DNA from: an uncultured Ruminococcus sp.
GTDB taxonomy: Bacteria > Bacillota > Clostridia > Oscillospirales > Acutalibacteraceae
Direction: 5' to 3'
Assembly: GCA_902803035.1 (NCBI GenBank)
Contig: CADCON010000160.1
Span: 1-8,071 of the forward strand
DNA: 8,071 nucleotides
The notes under the pieces are model-generated. The model made no database searches. It was not told where the DNA came from and was given only the letters and a program-made list of their open reading frames with translations. Positions 1-6,289 of this stretch are shown here, in pieces. Position 1 is the stretch's first letter; each line of letters begins with the position of its first letter. The position numbers were made by a program, and so were the translations under genes.

Positions 1-2
1 CG

Positions 3-416
3 CTGGCAGATTACGACAAGTGCATCGACATCATGGAAGAGCTGGACAGGCAGGGGAAACTGTATGACCGCAATGACCTTGCCAAGGCTTACAACAACCG
101 GGGCCTGACATATAACAATACAGGCAGATATGCCGAAGCGCTGGCAGATTACGATAGGTGCATCGGCATCATGGAAGAGCTGGACGGGCAGGGGAAACTG
201 TATGACCGCAATGACCTTGCCTCCGCTTACCTGAACCGGGGCGCGACGTATGATGATTTGGGCAACCATGACGAAGCGCTGGCGGATTTCGGCAGGTGCA
301 TCGGCATCAGGGAAGAGCTGGACAGGCAAGGAAAGCTGTATGAGGTCGGAGATTTGCCCAATGCCATGCTTAACAAGGGTATTCTGCTGATCACCGGGTT
401 CCATGACGCGGCGGGT
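3..416 (+). repeat. 138-bp in-frame tandem repeats (3 units visible)
   Basis: Units at 3-140, 141-278 and 279-416 each encode 46 residues, one TPR plus its linker. The first about 80 bases of units one and two differ at only a handful of positions, so the repeat is conserved at DNA level and not just at protein level. The third unit is more diverged, especially after its first half. The array continues past the left edge of the window. Near-identical in-frame units suggest recent duplication or gene conversion and possible copy-number variation between strains. Confidence 0.9.
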
Positions 417-713
417 GCATTGGAAATCTGGAACAGGGCGATCGCCATGCTTGAAGCAAAGGAATCATTGTCTTATTTCGCCAATGATGTGTTGAACAGA
501 CTGCGCAAAGCTAAAGCATTGGCAGAAGAACAACAGTCACAGCAGCCCCCATCTGTCCGCACAATGCTTGCGTCCATGACCGACGAACAGCTTCAAAAAG
601 TGATCGAGCTGATTGCCGAACAAGCTGACGAAGAAGACGCCGGTATGGTTGACGCGCTTCGTGAGTTGGACAGGGACAGCTTGGTGGATGCTTTGGCACG
701 TCTATTGGAGTAA
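3..713 (+). CDS. Tetratricopeptide-repeat protein, 5'-truncated
   Basis: The reading frame is open from base 3 and continues off the left edge, so the internal ATG at 33 is not the true start. The visible 236 residues consist of tandem 46-residue units with TPR signatures (AYNNRGLTYNNTGRYAEALA, AYLNRGATYDDLGNHDEALA), each followed by a linker of the type RCIGIMEELDRQGKLYDRNDL. The third unit has drifted and is followed by one degenerate helix pair (ALEIWNRAIAML). A Gln/Ser-rich linker then leads to a separate acidic helical C-terminal segment of about 55 residues. TPR arrays are protein-protein interaction scaffolds; the partner here is unknown. No signal peptide can be judged because the N-terminus is missing. 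The gene ends about 25 bases before a strong terminator and is convergent with the membrane operon, so membership in that system is not shown. The TPR call is firm; the role is not. Confidence 0.88.
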   Translation: MADYDKCIDIMEELDRQGKLYDRNDLAKAYNNRGLTYNNTGRYAEALADYDRCIGIMEELDGQGKLYDRNDLASAYLNRGATYDDLGNHDEALADFGRCIGIREELDRQGKLYEVGDLPNAMLNKGILLITGFHDAAGALEIWNRAIAMLEAKESLSYFANDVLNRLRKAKALAEEQQSQQPPSVRTMLASMTDEQLQKVIELIAEQADEEDAGMVDALRELDRDSLVDALARLLE

Positions 714-738
714 AACACTTTCCCAAAAAAAATATCAT

Positions 739-801
739 AAAAAATCCCCGTCTGCGTATTACGGTAAAATCCATCGCGCAGACGGGGCATTTTTGCTTTT
801 T
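739..801. terminator. Bidirectional Rho-independent terminator
   Basis: An 11-bp perfect stem, CCCCGTCTGCG at 746-756 with CGCAGACGGGG at 777-787, encloses a 20-base loop. On the plus strand it is followed by T-runs at 790-794 and 797-801, and on the minus strand by six Ts (739-744). It lies between the end of the TPR gene (713) and the end of the minus-strand operon (803) and can serve both convergent transcripts. Confidence 0.9.
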
Positions 802-802
802 G

Positions 803-1210
803 CTATAGCGACATGATCTGACGGTCGGTCATTTCGGCGTCGTAGAGCCTTTTGGCAGCCGAAAACAGACCGGCGATCCAGATCACGCTGATGATGAAGC
901 CGAACAGGAAGAGAATGATCAGGACGCGGAACAGCCAGTCGGCGCAGCCGCCCAGCCCGCAGCCCGACGAAAAGGAAAACCGGTAGAGAAACGCCATGCC
1001 CAGCTTTTCCAGCAGTCCCCCGATCAGGCGGAACATCATGCCCAGTGAATACACCAGCCCCACGCCGTACACCGGCGAAAACAGCAGCAGGGAGAGGACG
1101 TCGCACACGGAATACCGGCTGTCGCCCGCCATCCCCGCCGCCAGCCCGCCGCCGAGCAGCAGCCCCACTCCCGCCGCAATGCCGATGAGAATCCATTGTC
1201 TTTTGACCAT
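803..1210 (-). CDS. Small multi-span membrane protein, last gene of the operon
   Basis: A 135-residue protein I do not recognise. It shows a hydrophobic Gly-rich segment at about residues 6-27, a second at about 38-60, and a third at about 92-116 (FRVLIILFLFGFIISVIWIA), so about three membrane spans. A Cys/Gly-rich stretch (SSGCGLGGCADW, about 81-92) precedes the last span, and a short charged tail (RLYDAEMTDRQIMSL) follows it. The ATG at 1210 is chosen because AAGGAGG (1227-1221) lies ten bases upstream. It starts 51 bases after the pseudo-ATPase gene with no terminator hairpin between them, so it is probably co-transcribed and acts as a membrane component of the same assembly. It could instead be an accessory or immunity-like membrane protein. 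Confidence 0.75.
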   Translation of the reverse strand: MVKRQWILIGIAAGVGLLLGGGLAAGMAGDSRYSVCDVLSLLLFSPVYGVGLVYSLGMMFRLIGGLLEKLGMAFLYRFSFSSGCGLGGCADWLFRVLIILFLFGFIISVIWIAGLFSAAKRLYDAEMTDRQIMSL

Positions 1211-1261
1211 TTTCCAAATGCCTCCTTGTATGTTTTTCTCCGATTCGATGGTTAAAAAATT

Positions 1262-2482
1262 CTAAAAATACACACAGGTCTTGATGATCTCCGGCAGGGA
1301 ACGCACCTGTATAAAACACTCGCCGTCGCCAAGTGCGCGTATCTCCTCCGGCAGCACCCGCCGCACGCCCGGCTGCGGCGCGACGCCCACCCGCGTGTCC
1401 TTGGTCGGGAAGAGTCCGAAGGCGGACACGCTCTCGCCGAAGTGGGCGGAAACCGTCTGCTTCGTGTAGCTCCCCAGCAGCGCGGAAAGCTCGTCCGCGT
1501 CGCTGTGCCGGAAGATGATCCGGTTGGGTGCGCTGTTCCAGACGGCGTTCCGGTCGTCGCCTCTTCTGCCCAGCCTGCTGAAGCTGTCGCAGAGGATGAT
1601 TTTGGTCAGCCGTGGGGATTCGCTTGTCAGAAGGCGGTCGAGAAACGCCGACTGACCTGTGGAAAAATCTTCGACAAGCAGGACGGCGCGTCTGTTCCCC
1701 CTTCGGAGCGCTTCCGCGTAGTTTTCCAGCAATGCCTCCGCCGTCAGCGCGGCGCTGCGGGTCGGCAGGCTGCCGTCAATGGACAGAATGCGGCAGCCCT
1801 CGATCAGATCGTTGACAAACACCCCGCTGCCGCCTGCTGCGTCCCGCGGGAAGAGCGACGCCATCAGAGAAACAACCCGTTTTGCGCCGGCGTAATCGTC
1901 AATGAAAAGCTGAAAGCGCTCGGTTTCCGCGTCAAATTCATCCTGTGAGAGAAGCCCCTGCCCGAACAGGGCAAAGAGAACCTTCGCGGGCGGCTGGGAG
2001 AACAATTCATCAAGATTGGCGACGGTGAGCGGCTCGCCGAATTTCGTCAGCGCGTCCACCATAAATGCCAGGCAGTCCAGCGCCTTGCCGCTGAGCGGCG
2101 CGCCGTAATGCACGGCAAACTGCTCGATTGCAAAGACCGCCTCTCTCTTGTTCGGATAGCACCCGATGGGGTCGGGCGGCAGCGTGACCAATCCGCCCTT
2201 CCGCACCGCAAAGGCGGACTGATTCAGACGGTCAGCCAGCTCGCCTCCGCTGTGAATGTAAATGACCGGCAGCGCGTCGGCATATGCCTTGAGCAGCGCC
2301 ATTGCCACCGCCATGCGGCAGCGGGAATCGCCGCCCGCGATGAGCGTGCTCTGCGGACGGATCATCACATCGTAAATCCCGTGTGAAGGATCGTCAATGA
2401 CATTCCTCGCCATAGCGTTGCGGCTGTCCACCATTTCCCTGATTGCCCTGTCCTTGGAAAAAAGTGAGAGAAATCCTGCCAT
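1262..2482 (-). CDS. Degenerate VirD4/TraG-like ATPase (pseudo-ATPase partner)
   Basis: A 406-residue protein with the same layout as the ATPase encoded just upstream, but with altered catalytic motifs. The strand and turn that should carry the P-loop read LIAGGDSRCRMAVAMALL (47-64). Aligned to FLGGPRSGKSNAIKLATEKL of the neighbour, the Gly-Lys-Ser become Cys-Arg-Met. The Walker B strand is AVLLVEDF (266-273), with Glu-Asp in place of Asp-Glu. Downstream blocks also correspond: TKIILCDSF (293-301) to the VLAAAQS strand, IIFRHSDADELSALLG (322-337) to VFFFQCGDVVSREYI, and GDGECFIQVRS (385-395) to VGQAIVRMP. There is no membrane segment. The start follows the upstream stop by 14 bases, with AAAGGA as its site and an in-frame stop three codons upstream. 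I infer a structural or regulatory subunit that pairs with the active ATPase. Homology rests on motif order, as overall identity is low. Confidence 0.72.
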   Translation of the reverse strand: MAGFLSLFSKDRAIREMVDSRNAMARNVIDDPSHGIYDVMIRPQSTLIAGGDSRCRMAVAMALLKAYADALPVIYIHSGGELADRLNQSAFAVRKGGLVTLPPDPIGCYPNKREAVFAIEQFAVHYGAPLSGKALDCLAFMVDALTKFGEPLTVANLDELFSQPPAKVLFALFGQGLLSQDEFDAETERFQLFIDDYAGAKRVVSLMASLFPRDAAGGSGVFVNDLIEGCRILSIDGSLPTRSAALTAEALLENYAEALRRGNRRAVLLVEDFSTGQSAFLDRLLTSESPRLTKIILCDSFSRLGRRGDDRNAVWNSAPNRIIFRHSDADELSALLGSYTKQTVSAHFGESVSAFGLFPTKDTRVGVAPQPGVRRVLPEEIRALGDGECFIQVRSLPEIIKTCVYF

Positions 2483-2496
2483 ATTGCATCATCCTT

Positions 2497-3804
2497 TCAT
2501 CTGTATTCGTCAAACTGAAAGACAAACGGCGGGGCAAAGCCGTTTCCCTCCGGCATACGCACAATGGCCTGACCTACCCGCAAACCGTTCAGCGCGTTGT
2601 CATCCACGATGGATTGTGTGGCGGTCTGCGTGCGGATGAAATACCCCGACGAGCTGAGCGTCTCCACCTCAGCGACGCCGCACAGCTTTTTGATATATTC
2701 CCGGCTGACCACGTCGCCGCACTGGAAGAAAAAGACCGACGCAAAGGAAGCTATGATGGAATTAGCTTGATACTCCCCGTATCGTGCATACATGCCGCTG
2801 TGGCTCTGCGCGGCTGCCAGCACGCAGCCTCTCTGACCGCCCATGAAATTGCACGCCCTCTCGATCTCATTGCATTCGATCAGCGGCAGTTCATCAAGGA
2901 TGAAATAGCCGCGCCCCGCCGACTGGCGGTTCTCCATCATGGTGAGCATGGCGAGGTCGATCAGCAATCCGATCAGCGTGGCAAGTGCTTCGCTCGTACC
3001 CGCGTCGTACTCGAGAAAGAGAACGCGCCCCTTCCCCTCCCTGACAAACCGGCACATGGAGAAATGCCCCGTGCCGCCGAACGCGCTGCCGATAAAGTGC
3101 TTCTCGGTGGCGTTTTTGGCGAATGACCTGAAATCCGATCCGGCGTTCCAGTTCGGGCGGGTAAAGTATTCGTTCACATAGGCATATTCGGATCGGCTGT
3201 CAAAGACAAGCAGGGGATCCCGCTCTCCTGTCGCGGACACAGACGAACAGAGAACCTGCCGGAGACGCGCATTGGTGAGGCTCACCCGTTGGTTCCGCGC
3301 CGATTCCATCACGCCGCAAAAGATGTTTCTCGCGCCGTCCACAAAGAACTGATGTCTGGGATCGTCCGCCTTGACAAGACGGCTGACGATTTCTCTGATA
3401 AACATCTCTCTCCTGTATGCGTCCGCCGAAAGAATTTCCTCCCACACATTCCAGCTCTCGGTGATATGCCTGTGGCGCGAAAGCGTGCTGAGAACCAGAT
3501 CGCCGCGTTCTGCGGAGTAGAATTCTTTGAGATAATCCCCGCGGGGGTCAAAGATAATGGCAAAATCATCCGGCTGCAACTGGGCGAGAAGCTTTTCTGT
3601 TGCCAGCTTGATGGCGTTGCTTTTGCCGCTTCTCGGTCCGCCAAGGAAGAAGGCGTTCCGCCTGACAAGCTGCGCCACGGAAAGCGCGCAGGGAACACGG
3701 CCGCATGAGCCGCGAATGGTTCCGAGGGAAACATCCCGCACGGCAGGCGGAAGGTTGCGCTCGACCACGCTGCCGTTGAGCGCTTTTCTTGTAAAGATTG
3801 TCAA
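2497..3804 (-). CDS. VirD4/TraG-like P-loop ATPase (coupling-protein type motor)
   Basis: A 435-residue RecA-fold motor ATPase. Walker A is GGPRSGKS (55-62). The strand FAIIFDPRGDY (81-91) has the 'DPKGE'-like pattern typical of type IV coupling proteins and TraG/TraD/HerA-type pumps. Walker B is GYFILDELPLI (299-309, D304 E305). VLAAAQS (328-334) supplies the polar sensor Gln, and FASVFFFQCGD and GQAIVRMPEG complete the TraG/TraD-like C-terminal part. These ATPases form hexamers that pump DNA or hand substrates to a secretion channel. Unlike classical VirD4/TraG, there is no N-terminal membrane anchor, and the protein is short, so anchoring may come from a neighbour. Initiation is at TTG. 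The ATPase call is strong; the substrate is unknown, and no relaxase or VirB4 gene accompanies it here. Confidence 0.88.
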   Translation of the reverse strand: MTIFTRKALNGSVVERNLPPAVRDVSLGTIRGSCGRVPCALSVAQLVRRNAFFLGGPRSGKSNAIKLATEKLLAQLQPDDFAIIFDPRGDYLKEFYSAERGDLVLSTLSRHRHITESWNVWEEILSADAYRREMFIREIVSRLVKADDPRHQFFVDGARNIFCGVMESARNQRVSLTNARLRQVLCSSVSATGERDPLLVFDSRSEYAYVNEYFTRPNWNAGSDFRSFAKNATEKHFIGSAFGGTGHFSMCRFVREGKGRVLFLEYDAGTSEALATLIGLLIDLAMLTMMENRQSAGRGYFILDELPLIECNEIERACNFMGGQRGCVLAAAQSHSGMYARYGEYQANSIIASFASVFFFQCGDVVSREYIKKLCGVAEVETLSSSGYFIRTQTATQSIVDDNALNGLRVGQAIVRMPEGNGFAPPFVFQFDEYR

Positions 3805-3812
3805 TTGGGTTT

Positions 3813-3819
3813 CCTCCTT
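3813..3819 (-). promoter_or_regulatory. Ribosome binding site that fixes a TTG start
   Basis: AAGGAGG on the minus strand is separated by eight bases from TTG at 3804, which opens the frame TIFTRKAL. No ATG lies near this site in the frame. The site begins right after the TGA of the preceding gene (3822-3820), which suggests translational coupling. Confidence 0.75.
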
Positions 3820-4512
3820 TCAGTCCGCGTCAGCGGACGCGTCGGCACCCGCATCTGTTCCCGCGTCCGCATCTGTTCCCGCGTCCGCTGCGGGGGAAGC
3901 ATCGGCGCAGTCGCCGCTTTCACCCGCTTCAAAGGAACTGACCGCGCCGGCGTAAACATCCCCGTAATCGCTCCATGCCTGCGCCGCGCTGTCCGAGGCG
4001 TCTGTCATGGCGGAAACGCCTTCATCGACAAAGGCGGCTTCCGCCGCCGACGCTTCCTCCGCCCGCGCCATCCACTGCTCCATGCCCATGGAAGGCACGT
4101 CGGGGCAGACAGGTTCGGGGGAAGGAACGCTGTCCGCTTCGGGAACCACGTCCGGCTCGCGGCTGAATTCATCGCTCAGCTCCTTGACGTCCTGCAGCAG
4201 CCCCACCGCCGGAGGTACCAGCTCGCCGCCGTGCATGGCTTCTATCTGTGCCATGTTGGTTTCGCTTTCGAGGTCGATATCCTTGCCGCGGATCATGTCT
4301 AAATGCCGGGATGATGCATTCAGCGCGGCGGACGCGGCGTTGGTGTCGTTGCCGGTGATCATGCCGTAGCCGTCGAGAGCGACCTTTGCGCCCTTCAATC
4401 CCACCGAGGCGATTTTCCCCGGCGTTCCCTGCACCGCCGCAAATGCCTTTTCGTCCAGACTGTCCTTAAAGTCCGTAAACCCTTCCCTGATTTTTGCACT
4501 GATATTTCCCAT
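3820..4512 (-). CDS. Hypothetical protein with acidic low-complexity C-terminal tail
   Basis: A 230-residue protein that I do not recognise. The N-terminal half (about 1-120) is helical-looking with mixed charge (MGNISAKIREGFTDFKDSLD; GYGMITGNDTNAASAALNAS; LLQDVKELSDEF). A Pro/Glu-rich linker (about 119-140) leads to an Ala/Glu/Asp region and a disordered tail (about 196-230) made almost only of Asp, Ala, Gly, Ser and Thr. There is no signal peptide or membrane segment. The ATG at 4512 follows AAAGGAG by seven bases. It is tightly placed between the small membrane protein (18 bases) and the ATPase (15 bases), so it is probably made with them. The acidic tail could bind a basic partner or act as a DNA mimic, but that is speculation. 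A substrate or a soluble adaptor of the motor are the main alternatives. Confidence 0.75.
   Translation of the reverse strand: MGNISAKIREGFTDFKDSLDEKAFAAVQGTPGKIASVGLKGAKVALDGYGMITGNDTNAASAALNASSRHLDMIRGKDIDLESETNMAQIEAMHGGELVPPAVGLLQDVKELSDEFSREPDVVPEADSVPSPEPVCPDVPSMGMEQWMARAEEASAAEAAFVDEGVSAMTDASDSAAQAWSDYGDVYAGAVSSFEAGESGDCADASPAADAGTDADAGTDAGADASADAD
3851..3886 (-). repeat. 18-bp perfect tandem duplication in the acidic tail
   Basis: The 18-base unit GCATCTGTTCCCGCGTCC (plus strand) occurs twice back to back at 3851-3868 and 3869-3886. It adds one six-residue Asp/Ala/Gly/Thr unit to the C-terminal tail without shifting the frame. Flanking sequence contains further partial GCGTC copies. 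Confidence 0.9.
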
Positions 4513-4530
4513 GTTTTTTCTCCTTTCACA

Positions 4531-4752
4531 TTAACCCAACTGCGGCAGACATCTGACCGCGATACTGAGGGCAATGAGGACTATGACCAGAATGATAAAA
4601 ATCACATAGGAGGGAATGCCGCCCCTCCTGCCGGAGGTCATGTATCTGATCCTTCTACCGCTGTTTGTCCCCAATCTTGTGTCTGAACTGCCGAGAACCC
4701 CGTCATCCCGGTCAAAGTCAAAATGATCCGAACTGAACCGGAATTGATTCAT
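4531..4752 (-). CDS. Small single-span membrane protein
   Basis: A 73-residue protein of unknown family. The first 45 residues are polar, with an aromatic/Asp-rich start (FRFSSDHFDFDRDD) and then a basic stretch (RRIRYMTSGRRGG). One strong membrane span follows at about 49-67 (YVIFIILVIVLIALSIAV), with a very short tail. The basic residues before the span predict a cytoplasmic N-terminus, so it is a tail-anchored-like protein. Of three possible in-frame ATGs (4773, 4758, 4752) I chose 4752, which sits eight bases from AGAAAGGAG; the first lies before the site and the second only two bases from it. It is the second gene of the operon, and could anchor the soluble ATPases, which lack a membrane segment. 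Confidence 0.75.
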   Translation of the reverse strand: MNQFRFSSDHFDFDRDDGVLGSSDTRLGTNSGRRIRYMTSGRRGGIPSYVIFIILVIVLIALSIAVRCLPQLG

Positions 4753-4760
4753 CTTCATCG

Positions 4761-4770
4761 CTCCTTTCTT
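4761..4770 (-). promoter_or_regulatory. Ribosome binding site deciding the start of the 73-residue protein
   Basis: AAGAAAGGAG on the minus strand lies eight bases before ATG at 4752 and two bases before ATG at 4758. A start at 4773 would put this site inside the coding region. Confidence 0.7.
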
Positions 4771-4774
4771 CATT

Positions 4775-4818
4775 CCCGAGTGCGGGCAGCCATGCCGCTC
4801 CCCGCACTCGGGGTTTTT
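4775..4818 (+). terminator. Hairpin with T-tract facing antisense to the operon
   Basis: A perfect 12-bp stem, CCCGAGTGCGGG (4775-4786) and CCCGCACTCGGG (4801-4812), has a 14-base loop and is followed on the plus strand by TTTTTATTTT. It is therefore a canonical terminator only for plus-strand transcription. It sits inside the minus-strand operon between the lipoprotein gene and the small membrane-protein gene. In the operon mRNA the same stem has no U-tract after it and lies just before the ribosome binding site, where it could set mRNA processing or stability. Confidence 0.7.
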
Positions 4819-4827
4819 ATTTTCGAT

Positions 4828-6024
4828 TTACTCATGAACGCCGATGCGCAGGAAAAGCCGGGCAGGTTCCGAATCGGCGTCCACAATGATGGTGGCGCGG
4901 TTTGCGCTGTGAAGCTCATTACCGTCCTCATCTCTGAACCGCCAGGGGTGGTCGGTGTAGCCCAGTCCGCAGATCACGATCTGATCGGGATTGATATTGA
5001 ATTCATCCACCAATACCTGACGGACTGCGGCAGCTCTTTTCATGCTGAACATCATATTGCCGGTATCGTTGTTTCCGTAGTGATCCGTCATGCCCGCGAG
5101 CAAGACCCGCTTTGTTTCATGTCTTTTGAGATACTCGGCGTAGGGATGCAGAATCGTTTTGATTTCCTCCGGCTCCGTAACAAATTCCGTCTTAAAGGCC
5201 TTGAATTCCAGGCTGCCAATGTAATTCACCTTTGTCAGATCCGGATCCGGATCAATACCAACATCCACGGTTTTGACTGAGTAAGTGTGTTGCTTCTGAC
5301 TGTTTTCGGTGAGATCAGGGGCGAATGTCACATGGCTGCACCCGGCTGCTTCAAAGATGGCCTTCCAGATGGCCTTCAGGTTTTTTACCTGATGAGCCGA
5401 GAGCTTCTCCTGCGGTGCTGTCACGTCTCCTACGCCCAGAAGGACAACACTGTCCAAAAAGGACAAATCCGGGAGCGCATTCTTGCTCCTGACTCTTTCC
5501 ACGACCTCATCCGGCGTACAGAAAAGGTAGCCTTTGGTAAAGTCGAGCGGAGAAACGGTGCTGAGTCCGGAAGCGATGACAATCATCTCTGTTTTCTCCG
5601 TCTCCTTCTTGTCGGAGCGAAGCTGGCGGGCGGCCTGTGAGACGGTGCCGAGCAGATCCACCTCATCCGCCTGCGCCTCCGCCTCGCTGAGTGCTTTGAA
5701 CGCCATACTCGTGTAATTCTTCTTGATGACAGCTTCGCGGGAATCGGACACATTCATCGACGGCTTGTCAAATTCATAATGAAACGAGCGGAAGTTAGAG
5801 CTGTCGGCGACAAAGATTGACATAGTGGAACCGAAATTGTTGGTCGTTTCCGAGATTGCCTCATAGAGCTGTCCTCCGGCAGCAGGAACAGGATTGTTTT
5901 CCGTAGCGGCATAGACAATCGCAAGATGTCTGGGGGTGTCATTCTGGCAGCCTGTCAGACAGGCAAGAACAGCAATGAGAAGGATTGCCAGTCCGAGGTT
6001 TCTGAGGGTAAACGTCTTTTTCAT
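4828..6024 (-). CDS. OmpA-family peptidoglycan-binding lipoprotein with vWA-like N-terminal domain
   Basis: A 398-residue lipoprotein. Basic start MKKTFTLRN, a hydrophobic h-region, and lipobox LTGC with the lipidated Cys at residue 26. Residues about 33-240 look like a von Willebrand A-type fold of alternating strands (HLAIVYAATE, STMSIFVADS, EMIVIASGLS, DSVVLLGVGD), but the DxSxS metal site is absent. The C-terminal part (about 305-382) is an OmpA-like domain: VLLAGMTDHYG, then FSMKRAAAVRQVLV, DQIVICGLGYTDHP and NRATIIV. Asp314 and Arg330 match the residues that grip the peptide of peptidoglycan in this family. It should sit outside the membrane, bound to the cell wall. The ATG at 6024 is chosen because AGGAG lies eight bases upstream; a GTG at 6033 overlaps that site. 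First gene of the six-gene operon. Confidence 0.87.
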   Translation of the reverse strand: MKKTFTLRNLGLAILLIAVLACLTGCQNDTPRHLAIVYAATENNPVPAAGGQLYEAISETTNNFGSTMSIFVADSSNFRSFHYEFDKPSMNVSDSREAVIKKNYTSMAFKALSEAEAQADEVDLLGTVSQAARQLRSDKKETEKTEMIVIASGLSTVSPLDFTKGYLFCTPDEVVERVRSKNALPDLSFLDSVVLLGVGDVTAPQEKLSAHQVKNLKAIWKAIFEAAGCSHVTFAPDLTENSQKQHTYSVKTVDVGIDPDPDLTKVNYIGSLEFKAFKTEFVTEPEEIKTILHPYAEYLKRHETKRVLLAGMTDHYGNNDTGNMMFSMKRAAAVRQVLVDEFNINPDQIVICGLGYTDHPWRFRDEDGNELHSANRATIIVDADSEPARLFLRIGVHE

Positions 6025-6032
6025 AAAGATCA

Positions 6033-6037
6033 CTCCT
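6033..6037 (-). promoter_or_regulatory. Ribosome binding site of the lipoprotein gene
   Basis: AGGAG on the minus strand, eight bases before ATG at 6024. It overlaps the alternative in-frame GTG at 6033, which argues against that start. Confidence 0.75.
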
Positions 6038-6075
6038 GTAAAGATTTTCCGATTGAATTGCCTTCAACCGCTTTC

Positions 6076-6084
6076 ATTCTACCA
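6076..6084 (-). promoter_or_regulatory. Candidate extended -10 promoter element for the minus operon
   Basis: The minus strand reads TGGTAGAAT, matching the extended -10 form TGnTATAAT with one mismatch in the hexamer. No good -35 is found at 16-18 bases. It would give a leader of about 45 bases before the lipoprotein ATG. Tentative. Confidence 0.3.
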
Positions 6085-6215
6085 AAATGCCGTCCCTTGT
6101 TCTATTACCGAACTGAACAGCCATCCCCGCACAATCCGCAGTTGAAAAACGATTCATCTGTTATTAAGCATAATCATCTTTCGGCTTTTGTATATTACAG
6201 GGCTGAATTTAAAAT

Positions 6216-6260
6216 CGGTCACTCAACGGGTGTGATCCCGATGAATGACCGAAATTTTTT
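6216..6260 (+). terminator. Terminator-like hairpin upstream of the plus operon (possible attenuator)
   Basis: Arms at 6216-6230 (CGGTCACTCAACGGG) and 6237-6251 (CCCGATGAATGACCG) pair at 13 of 15 positions around a six-base loop. The right arm is followed by AAATTTTTT. On the plus strand this has the form of an intrinsic terminator, lying 110 bases before the 227-residue gene. It could end a leader transcript or block read-through. It is imperfect, with two internal mismatches. Confidence 0.5.
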
Positions 6261-6289
6261 GATACAGTGCCGTAATTCTATTTTTCCCG

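Noticed and set aside
1211..1261. Terminator between the pseudo-ATPase and the last membrane protein gene
   Set aside because: There is a run of Ts on the minus strand just after the stop, but no stem precedes it.
759..1319. Minus-strand frame of 186 codons overlapping the small membrane protein
   Set aside because: Arg/Gly-rich translation typical of an out-of-frame shadow. It overlaps the end of the pseudo-ATPase gene and has no ribosome site, whereas the 135-residue frame has AAGGAGG.
2443..3126. Open frame of 227 codons on the plus strand
   Set aside because: Lies opposite the ATPase gene, whose Walker motifs and ribosome site are clear. It is a shadow caused by GC-rich third positions.
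803..6024. Zorya-like or flagellar-stator-like system because of the OmpA domain
   Set aside because: The OmpA protein is a lipoprotein without the membrane span and plug of MotB/ZorB, and no MotA/ZorA-type protein is visible in the window. The ATPase is VirD4/TraG-like and not a helicase-nuclease.
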